From NCBI RefSeq assembly GCF_016786305.1, contig NZ_JADWYV010000009.1: 64,000 nt of DNA, one strand, 5' to 3'. Shown here one piece after another: positions 16,896 to 23,695 of this stretch (position 1 is the first letter of the stretch; each line of letters begins with the position of its first letter). Source of the stretch: Pseudofrankia nepalensis (GTDB lineage: Bacteria > Actinomycetota > Actinomycetes > Frankiales > Frankiaceae). The translations under genes were made by a program, and so were the position numbers. The notes under the pieces were generated by a model, which was given only the letters and a program-made list of their open reading frames with translations, was not told the origin of the DNA and searched no databases.

Positions 16896-17536
16896 GCAGC
16901 GAGGTGTACGAGCGCCTGCTCGGCGTCGGCACGGGCGACGTGTTCGCCGGCGTCGCCGTGGGCGTGGTGACCAACATCAAGGACCCGGACCGGCTCGGCC
17001 GGGTGAAGCTCAGGCTGCCGTGGCTCGCGGACGACGTCGAGACCGACTGGGCGCGGGTGGCGGCGCCGATGGCCGGCAAGGGGACGGGCGCGCAGTTCCA
17101 GCCCCGCCTCGACGACGAGGCGCTCGTGGCGTTCGAGCACGGTGACCCGGGCACGCCGTACGTCATCGGGTGGCTGTGGAACGGCAAGGACGCACCGCCG
17201 GAGCCCGACGCCATCGGCAAGGGCAACGTGCAGGTTCTCCGCTCACGCTCGGGTCACGTCGTCCGCCTCGACGACACGCAGGACAACGAGCGGGTCGAGA
17301 TCATCGCCAAGGGGGCCAAGAGCAGCATCGTCATCGACGTCGGCAAGCAGACCGTGACGATCACCGGTGAGAAGGACGTCGTCATCGAGGCGACGAACGG
17401 CAAGCTCACGATGCGCGCGAAGGCCGGTGTCGAGATCACCTCCGACGCCGAGATCAAGATCGATGGCAAGCGGGGCACAGAGATCAACGGCGGCTCGAAG
17501 CTCACCCTCAAGGGTGGCGTCGTCAACATCAACTGA
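16892..17536 (+). CDS. Spike protein, baseplate assembly protein V (gp5/VgrG-like)
   Basis: 214 residues. An N-terminal OB-fold (GVVTNIKDPDRLGRVKLRLP, FEHGDPGTPYVIGWLWNG) is followed by a beta-helical needle of regularly spaced short strands (VEIIAKGAKSSIVIDVG, VTITGEKDVVIEATNG, EINGGSKLTLKGGVVNIN). It pierces the target membrane as a trimer. No C-terminal enzymatic extension is present, so any toxic activity must be carried elsewhere. Overlaps the hub stop by 4 nt. Confidence 0.93.
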   Translation: MSSEVYERLLGVGTGDVFAGVAVGVVTNIKDPDRLGRVKLRLPWLADDVETDWARVAAPMAGKGTGAQFQPRLDDEALVAFEHGDPGTPYVIGWLWNGKDAPPEPDAIGKGNVQVLRSRSGHVVRLDDTQDNERVEIIAKGAKSSIVIDVGKQTVTITGEKDVVIEATNGKLTMRAKAGVEITSDAEIKIDGKRGTEINGGSKLTLKGGVVNIN

Positions 17537-17549
17537 GTGGGAGGCGGAC

Positions 17550-17936
17550 GTGGGACTTCCGGCGGCGAAGCAGGGCGACCAGGTCGTCGGTGTCGACATG
17601 CACGTCGTCGTGCCCCCCGCGCCCGCGGCGCCGGCGCCGATGCCCCTGCCTTTCGCGGGTGCGCTCAACGGCAACCTCAGCTCGAACGTCAAGATCATGG
17701 GGCGGCCCGCGGCGACGGTCGGCAGTACGGCCGACAACGCCCCGCCCCACGTCGCGCCCGGCGGCGTCTTCCAGCGCCCGCCCTCGAACAAGGGGACCGT
17801 CAAGGTTGGCAGCCAGACCGTGAAGATCAACGGAAAGCCGGCGGCGCGCGCGGGCGACCCCGTCGAGACCTGCAACGACCCGACCGATCTTCCGGTGAGC
17901 AAGATCGTCGCTGTCGGCACCGTGAACATCGGCTAG
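17550..17936 (+). CDS. PAAR-like spike tip protein
   Basis: 128 residues beginning at GTG 17550 with a GGAGGCGG ribosome site. It has the PAAR-like pattern: AAKQGDQVVGVDMHVVVPP, a Pro-rich loop, NVKIMGRPAATVGS and VKINGKPAARAGD, with a single CND near the C-terminus. PAAR-type proteins sharpen the tip of the spike trimer and can bind one metal. No toxin domain is attached. Confidence 0.9.
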   Translation: MGLPAAKQGDQVVGVDMHVVVPPAPAAPAPMPLPFAGALNGNLSSNVKIMGRPAATVGSTADNAPPHVAPGGVFQRPPSNKGTVKVGSQTVKINGKPAARAGDPVETCNDPTDLPVSKIVAVGTVNIG

Positions 17937-17945
17937 GGGCGCGGC

Positions 17946-18335
17946 GTGGACTCGGGATTCGGCGGCCACGGGTGGGCCTTCCCCGTCGGTGTCACCGACG
18001 ACGGCACGATCCGGACGACGTCCGGCGACGAGGAGACCGTCCGGAACGCGATCTGGATGATCCTCAGCACCTCGCCCGGCGAGCGGGTGATGCGGCCCGA
18101 CTACGGGTGCGGCATCGAGGACCACGTGTTCGGCGAGGTCGGCCCCGCGACGACGGCGGGCATCGCGCGCGACATCACCGAGGCGCTGCAGGAGTGGGAG
18201 CCGCGGATCGACCTGCTCGACGTCCAGGCCCGCCAGGACCCCGGGGACCGGGGCGTGCTGCTCGTCGAGATCACTTACCTGATGCGCTCCACGAACAGCC
18301 GGCTCAACCTCGTCTACCCCTTCTACCTGGAGTGA
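17946..18335 (+). CDS. Baseplate wedge protein (gpW/gp25 family)
   Basis: 129 residues, GTG start. The gp25 signature is clear: DEETVRNAIWMILSTSPGERVMRPDYGCGIEDHVF, split here as SPGERVMRPDYGCGI followed by DHVFGE. gp25-like proteins join the inner baseplate to the first sheath ring and include a lysozyme-like fold without activity. Ten nt downstream of the PAAR gene and 10 nt upstream of the large baseplate gene, so co-transcribed. Confidence 0.94.
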   Translation: MDSGFGGHGWAFPVGVTDDGTIRTTSGDEETVRNAIWMILSTSPGERVMRPDYGCGIEDHVFGEVGPATTAGIARDITEALQEWEPRIDLLDVQARQDPGDRGVLLVEITYLMRSTNSRLNLVYPFYLE

Positions 18336-18345
18336 CGGAGTAGCC

Positions 18346-21300
18346 GTGACGACGCTTCCGCCGCCCCTCGATCCGCGTGACCGCGGCGAGCTGGCCGCGT
18401 GGACGACGGCGCTCGCCCAGCGGTACAGCGCCTGGCGTCCCGCCCCGGACGGCTCGTCCGACCCCGGATCGGCGCTCATCGGCATCGCCGCGCGGTTCGC
18501 CGAGCTCGTCGTCGAACGCCTCAACCGTGCTCCGGACCGGGCGCACCTGGCGTTCCTCGACCTCATCGGGGAGCGCCCGACGCCGGCCCGCCCGGCGCGC
18601 GTGCCGGTGACGTTCACGTCGGCCGAGGGCAGCCCGGCCGGCGTGCCCGTGCCGGCGCGGACGCCGGTGTCCGCCCCGGGCGGCGAGGACCGGCCCGAGG
18701 GCGTGACCTACGAGACCGACGAGCCGCTGGTGCTCTCCCCTGCCCGGTTACGCGCCGTCGTCGTCACCGACCCCGTGCACGACACGTGGACGGACGTCGT
18801 GTCACCGGAGGGCGGCGGGCTCGGCGCGGAGGTGAGCGCCTTCACCGGCGCGACACCGGTCGTGCACGCGCTCTACGTCGAGCATCCGATGCTCGCCTCG
18901 GCCGCGCCGCGACCGCTCACCGTCGTCGTGACGTCGCCGCCCGACGAGCCGTGGGTCGCCGAGCAGGCGCGGTGGTCGCGGTGGGACGGGGCGGGGTGGA
19001 CGGCGCTCGCCGCCGACGCCGCGACGGTCAGCACGCCGGCGCCGGACCGCCGGGTGGTGCGCCAGCGGTTCCCGGCCCATGCCGGGGCCGAGGAGGGCGA
19101 CGTCGAGGGCGTCACCGGGCACTGGCTGCGCGCCGAGCTCACCGTGCCGCTCACCGGCCACGCGGTCGCCGAGCCGCCGACCGCGGTCGCCGTCGGGCGC
19201 CGACCGCCGGAACCGTTCGCCCAGGGGCTGGCGCCGTTCGGCGTCGAAGGCCAGGTGAAGTGGTTCTACCTGAGCGTGCCGCGGCCACCGGAGAGCACCC
19301 CCGGCACCCGGGTGCGGATCACGTTCGCCGGGGCGCGCTGGGGCCGGCCGGGACGAGGCCGGCCGGCGGTGCTCAACTGGACCTACCGGGTCGGCGAGAC
19401 CTGGCGCCCGATCGGCCGCTCGTGGAGCAACACCTCCGAGCCGGACGGCCCGCTGCGCGTCGTCGACACCACGCGGGCACTCACCCGGACCGGCGACGGC
19501 GGCGGGGTCACCTTCACCCTGCCGCCCGACCTGACCGGCGCCCTGCTGGGCGGAGTCGACGGGCACTGGCTGCGTGTCGAGGTCGACCAGAACGAGGGTG
19601 GCGGCTACGACGTTCCGCCCCTGATCGACGCGATCGAGGTGGCGTACGAGCGGCCGCGGCCACGCCTGGTCGACCTCACCCTGGAGCGCGACGCCGCGGA
19701 GACGACGCCGGCGCCGGTGCCGTCGGCCTTCGCGAACGGCGCCGAGCTCGACCTCAGCCGCGCCGTCCGGCCGTTCGGCGAACAGCCCGCCTACGACGAC
19801 GTGCTCTACCTCGAATGTCCGGAGCCCCTTGCCGCCGCTGGGCGGCTCACCCTCGTCGTGACGGTGACGAACGCCGAAGGCAAGGCGACGCCGCTGCCCC
19901 TCGTGCGCCTGCGTCCGGCGATCCGGTGGGAGACCCACGACGGCGCCGCGTGGCGGGCGGTCCGCTCGGTGAGCCGGGCCGACGCGTTCACCGTCGACGG
20001 GGACGTGACGATGGAACCCGCTGCCCCGTCCCGGCCGGTCGAGGTGGGCGGCCGCACCGCCCACTGGGTGCGCGCGCGGCTGCTCGGCGACTACGGCGCC
20101 CCCGCCGCGTACACCACGACGAAGGACGCGGCCGGCGCGTGGAAGGCCGAGTACACCCCGGCCACACTCGCGCCGCCGCTGCTCGCCGACCTGGGCTGGC
20201 GGCCGCTCGCGGTGACGCGGGACCGGCCGCGCGCGCTCGTGACACGCAACGCCGACCGGGTGAGCGTCGAGGCGGTGCCGCCCGGCGGGGCGCTGACGGC
20301 CATCAGGAGCGAGGGCGGCGACGGCCTGGTGCCCTATGTGGGCGACGTGGAGAGCGACCCGGCGCTGAACCTCGGCTTCGACCGCGACTTCGGCGAGGAG
20401 CCGGTCACCCTGTTCCTGCCCGTCTGCCCGCCCCGCCCGCGGGAGGTGGCGGGCGAGGGCGCGGACGCCGGGCCGGGTGGGGCGCGGCTGTCGGTGGTCT
20501 GGGAGTACTCCGGGGAGCAGGGCTGGGAGCCGCTCGCCGTCGTCGACGGAACCGAGGGGTTCGCCGACCGGGGCACGGTGCGTTTCGTCGGGCCGCCCGA
20601 CCAGGTGGCACGCACGGTCGCCGGCCGGGACGCCTACTGGGTGCGGGCCCGCGTCGCCGGCGGCGACCTGCCGTTCCAGCCGCGGGTGCGCGGCGTGCTG
20701 CCCGACACCGTGTGGGCCACCGAGGGCACGACGGTCGCCGAGGAGATCCTCGGCAACGGCACCGGCACGCCGGGCCTCGAACTGCGCACGGCGCACACGC
20801 CGGTGCTGCCCGGCGAGCGGCTGGTCGTGCGCGCGGACACGACGCCCGCGACCGGTGCCGGTGCCGGTGCCGGTGAGGAGGTCTGGACGGTCTGGGAGGC
20901 GGTCACCGACCTGCGCTCCTCCGGCCCGGACGACCGGCACTTCGCGCTCGATCGGCTCACCGGCGCGATCCGGTTCGGCGACGGGCTCACCGGGCTGGTG
21001 CCACCGCCTGGCAAGGGCAACATCCGGATCGGGTACCGGTACGGCGGCGGCGTGTTCGGCAACACCGGAGCCGGCACGGTGACCCAGCTCGCCGTCGCCC
21101 TGCCCTCCGTCGACGCCGTCGTCAACCATCTGCCCGCCGAGGGCGGCGCCGACCGCGAGTCCCTCGACGACCTGCGCTCGCGCGGCTCGCGGTCGCTGCG
21201 GCACCGGGGCCGCGCGGTGGCGGCGGCCGACTTCGAGGACCTGGCGGTCGCGGCCACGCCCGCGCTCGCCCGGGCCAGGGCCGTGCCGCCGCGCGGCTAC

Positions 21301-21906
21301 GACCCGGCCGAACTGCTGTGGCTCGACCCGGCGCGTCCGAAGCCGACCGACGCGCACACCGCGCTGCGTGGCGGCCGGGCCGGCGTCGTCGTCGTGCCGG
21401 CGACCGGCGGCGACCGGCCCACGCCGAGCCCTGGGCTGCTCGACGAGGTGCGCGCGTACCTGCTCGCGCGGGCGCCGGCGACGGCGGACGTGTGGGTGGC
21501 CGGTCCGGAGTGGATCGGGGTCGCGGTCGTCGCGACCGTCGTGCCGGTGCCGGGTGCCGAGCCCGACGCCCTGCGGGAGGCGATCCACCACCGGCTGCGC
21601 GCGTTCCTGCACCCGCTCACCGGCGGTGCCGCCGGCGCTGGCTGGGATTTCGGCCGCAAGCCGCACCGCTCGGACCTGTTCGCGCTCGTGCGGGCGGTGC
21701 CGGGCGTCAGCCACCTGCGTCAGCTCACCGTCCGCTTGACGCCGGAGGTGGGCTCCGAGGCCTTCGCGACGCGGATCACCGACCTCGTCGACCGACCTCT
21801 CGCCGCCGGTGTGGACGAGACACCCGACGCCGAGGCGCGGCGCTGGCTCGACCGCGCCTTGGTCTTCTCCGGCGACCACGAGATCACCATGACCCTGCGA
21901 GACTGA
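18346..21906 (+). CDS. Large baseplate assembly protein (Afp11/Pvc11, gp6-like)
   Basis: 1186 residues, GTG start. It begins with the conserved PLDPRDRGELAAW and IAARFAELVVERLNRAPDR helices, has many beta-rich repeats in the middle (several HWLRAEL / HWVRAR elements), and ends with a baseplate J-like domain (NVNHLPAEGG-like VVNHLPAEGGADRESLDDLR, then VSHLRQLTV). It forms the wedge of the baseplate around the hub. It is longer than typical Afp11. A GGTGCC hexanucleotide repeat near 20857-20878 encodes a short Gly/Ala run. An opposite-strand frame of comparable length is only a shadow caused by codon bias. Confidence 0.93.
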   Translation: MTTLPPPLDPRDRGELAAWTTALAQRYSAWRPAPDGSSDPGSALIGIAARFAELVVERLNRAPDRAHLAFLDLIGERPTPARPARVPVTFTSAEGSPAGVPVPARTPVSAPGGEDRPEGVTYETDEPLVLSPARLRAVVVTDPVHDTWTDVVSPEGGGLGAEVSAFTGATPVVHALYVEHPMLASAAPRPLTVVVTSPPDEPWVAEQARWSRWDGAGWTALAADAATVSTPAPDRRVVRQRFPAHAGAEEGDVEGVTGHWLRAELTVPLTGHAVAEPPTAVAVGRRPPEPFAQGLAPFGVEGQVKWFYLSVPRPPESTPGTRVRITFAGARWGRPGRGRPAVLNWTYRVGETWRPIGRSWSNTSEPDGPLRVVDTTRALTRTGDGGGVTFTLPPDLTGALLGGVDGHWLRVEVDQNEGGGYDVPPLIDAIEVAYERPRPRLVDLTLERDAAETTPAPVPSAFANGAELDLSRAVRPFGEQPAYDDVLYLECPEPLAAAGRLTLVVTVTNAEGKATPLPLVRLRPAIRWETHDGAAWRAVRSVSRADAFTVDGDVTMEPAAPSRPVEVGGRTAHWVRARLLGDYGAPAAYTTTKDAAGAWKAEYTPATLAPPLLADLGWRPLAVTRDRPRALVTRNADRVSVEAVPPGGALTAIRSEGGDGLVPYVGDVESDPALNLGFDRDFGEEPVTLFLPVCPPRPREVAGEGADAGPGGARLSVVWEYSGEQGWEPLAVVDGTEGFADRGTVRFVGPPDQVARTVAGRDAYWVRARVAGGDLPFQPRVRGVLPDTVWATEGTTVAEEILGNGTGTPGLELRTAHTPVLPGERLVVRADTTPATGAGAGAGEEVWTVWEAVTDLRSSGPDDRHFALDRLTGAIRFGDGLTGLVPPPGKGNIRIGYRYGGGVFGNTGAGTVTQLAVALPSVDAVVNHLPAEGGADRESLDDLRSRGSRSLRHRGRAVAAADFEDLAVAATPALARARAVPPRGYDPAELLWLDPARPKPTDAHTALRGGRAGVVVVPATGGDRPTPSPGLLDEVRAYLLARAPATADVWVAGPEWIGVAVVATVVPVPGAEPDALREAIHHRLRAFLHPLTGGAAGAGWDFGRKPHRSDLFALVRAVPGVSHLRQLTVRLTPEVGSEAFATRITDLVDRPLAAGVDETPDAEARRWLDRALVFSGDHEITMTLRD

Positions 21907-21915
21907 GGACCGGCG

Positions 21916-22917
21916 ATGTCGATCACCCCTACCGGGCCGGACGAGCTCACCTACGCCGCGCTCATGGCCGAGGCCCGGGCCCTCATCCCGGCGCTGCACC
22001 CCGGCTGGACCGACCACAACCCGAGCGACCCCGGCATCGCGCTCGTCGAGCTGTTCGCCTGGCTCACCGAGATCCTCGCCTTCCAGGTGGACGAGGTGCC
22101 CGACGCGCACACATGGTCGTTCCTCGCGCTGCTCAACGGGCCCGCCTGGCGCCCGCCGCCCGACCCCGCCGCCGCGGACCTCGGCGACGCCGTGGCGGCG
22201 GCGCTGCGCGAGCTCGAGCGGCGGCACCGCGCCGTCACCGCCGCCGACTACGAGCACCTGCTGCGGGCCGAGTGGCCGGGCAGCCCCGAGGCGGCCGGCC
22301 TCGGCGACGCCCGCCTCGCCCGGCTGGCCCGGGTGCACGCCGTCGCGAGACGCGACCTCACCCGGCCGGCGGCGACGGCGGAGCGGGACGCGCCGGCGCA
22401 CGTCAGCGTCATCGTCGTGCCGCCGCCGGCACACGCCGAGGCGCGCCCGGCGCCGTCGGAGAAGCTGTTGCGGGCGGTGGCGGCCTTCCTCGACGCGCGG
22501 CGGCTCGTGACGACGCGGCTGCGCGTCGTCGGCCCGGCCTACGCCGAGATCGGGATCGCGGCCCGGCTCGGGCTGCGCGCGGACGCCCCGCCGGCCCAGG
22601 CGCTGGCGGACACCGTCGCGGCGCTGCGCGCCGCGTTCGACATGTTCACGGGTGGTCCGGAGGACATCGGTCGGCCCTTCGGCGAGCCGGTGCACCTCTC
22701 CGACGTGTACGCCGTGCTCGACGCGCTCCCGCTGGTCGACTTCGCCGAGGACGTGACGCTCACCGGCGGCCGGCCGGTGACCGCCGAGGACGACTCGGTG
22801 TCCGCGATCGGCCTCGCGCCACACGAGCTCGCCGTCCTGCGCCGGATCGAGCTCGTCGCGCACGACAGCTACCGGCGCCCACACGCGCTGACCTGGACGG
22901 CGCAGGACACAGGGTGA
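21916..22917 (+). CDS. Baseplate protein (Afp12/Pvc12-like)
   Basis: 333 residues. The N-terminus carries the conserved ELFAWLTEILAFQVDEVPD element preceded by WTDHNPSDPGIALVE, a hallmark of baseplate J-like proteins in eCIS. The middle resembles a wedge domain (RRHRAVTAADYEHLLRAEWP) and the end has LVDFAEDVTLTGG. Together with the 1186-aa protein it should form the baseplate wedges. Nine nt separate it from the upstream gene; 87 nt of repetitive purine-rich DNA separate it from the next. Confidence 0.9.
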   Translation: MSITPTGPDELTYAALMAEARALIPALHPGWTDHNPSDPGIALVELFAWLTEILAFQVDEVPDAHTWSFLALLNGPAWRPPPDPAAADLGDAVAAALRELERRHRAVTAADYEHLLRAEWPGSPEAAGLGDARLARLARVHAVARRDLTRPAATAERDAPAHVSVIVVPPPAHAEARPAPSEKLLRAVAAFLDARRLVTTRLRVVGPAYAEIGIAARLGLRADAPPAQALADTVAALRAAFDMFTGGPEDIGRPFGEPVHLSDVYAVLDALPLVDFAEDVTLTGGRPVTAEDDSVSAIGLAPHELAVLRRIELVAHDSYRRPHALTWTAQDTG

Positions 22918-22999
22918 TCGGACACCGGGTGATCGGCGGCACGGCGAGGAGACACGGGATGGAGAAGGAACACGGAATGGGGGACGCGGGATGAGGGAG
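22905..22999 (+). repeat. Imperfect repeats in the spacer between two baseplate genes
   Basis: Two direct copies of ACAC(A/C)GGGTGATCGG straddle the stop codon of the 333-aa gene. A purine-rich run follows with three related units (ACACGGGATGG, ACACGGAATGG, ACGCGGGATGA). It is the only sizeable gap within the structural operon. Several AGGAG-like purine blocks and ATG triplets lie in it before the GTG start at 23005. Confidence 0.5.
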
Positions 23000-23004
23000 A
23001 TGGT

Positions 23005-23676
23005 GTGAGCAGCTCGTACCTCGACCACCTGCCCGCGGCCTTCCGCTCCGATACGTTCGTCGGCGACTTCCTGCTCGCCTTCGAGGCGCTGTTCACCGGC
23101 CGCGACGACGCCGGCGACGATGACACCAACGACGGTGAGCTGGCCGCCGGCTCCGCCGGCGGGCCTGGCCTCCAGCAACGGATCGACGACATCTCGCGGC
23201 ACTTCGACCCGGTGACCGCGCCACCGGACTTCCTGCCCTGGCTGGCGGGCTGGGTGGCGCTCGCCGTGCCCGCGAACTGGGACACCGACACCACCCGCGG
23301 GTTCATCCGCGAGATCGTGCCGCTCTACGCGCGGCGCGGCACGATCGGCGGGCTGAGACGGATGCTGGAGATCTTCCTGCGGCCGCTCGGCAGCGACGTC
23401 GCGGGGAACGACGTGGTCGTCCACGACGCGTTCGACGAGCTGCCGCACTACTTCCAGGTGCGGATCAGCCTGCCGGACAACGACTCCGAGCGGATCCGCG
23501 CCACCCGCGAGACGGCACGGGCGATCATCGACCGCGAGAAGCCCGCGCACACCGTCTACGCACTCAAGATCGTCATCCCCACGATGCGGCTGGTCTCCGA
23601 GGAGCGGATCCGCGCCGAGGGCCGCGGGCAGATGCTCCGGCTCGGCGGGAACACCTGGCTCGGCACCGCCGGGTAG
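23005..23676 (+). CDS. Phage tail protein, gpI-like (baseplate)
   Basis: 223 residues, GTG start with a GAGGGAGA site. The family signature is PPDFLPWLAGWVALAVP, then RRGTIGGLRRMLEIFL, and a C-terminal HTVYALKIVIPTMRL strand. The N-terminus SSYLDHLPAAFRSD fits eCIS gpI-type proteins, which attach fibres or cargo to the outer baseplate. An Asp/Gly-rich loop at about residues 35-52 is a local insertion. Followed after 19 nt by the fibre gene. Confidence 0.9.
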   Translation: MSSSYLDHLPAAFRSDTFVGDFLLAFEALFTGRDDAGDDDTNDGELAAGSAGGPGLQQRIDDISRHFDPVTAPPDFLPWLAGWVALAVPANWDTDTTRGFIREIVPLYARRGTIGGLRRMLEIFLRPLGSDVAGNDVVVHDAFDELPHYFQVRISLPDNDSERIRATRETARAIIDREKPAHTVYALKIVIPTMRLVSEERIRAEGRGQMLRLGGNTWLGTAG

Positions 23677-23695
23677 GAGGGGACGAGAAAATCCG

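Noticed and set aside
20857..20880. GGTGCC hexamer run as a regulatory or phase-variable repeat
   Set aside because: Copy number is only about three and the unit is a multiple of three within a coding Gly/Ala linker, so it would not switch expression.
18802..23550. 1582-residue open frame on the minus strand across the baseplate genes
   Set aside because: It is an Arg/Gly/Ala/Val-rich shadow of the + strand baseplate genes caused by high third-position G+C; it contains no domain motif.
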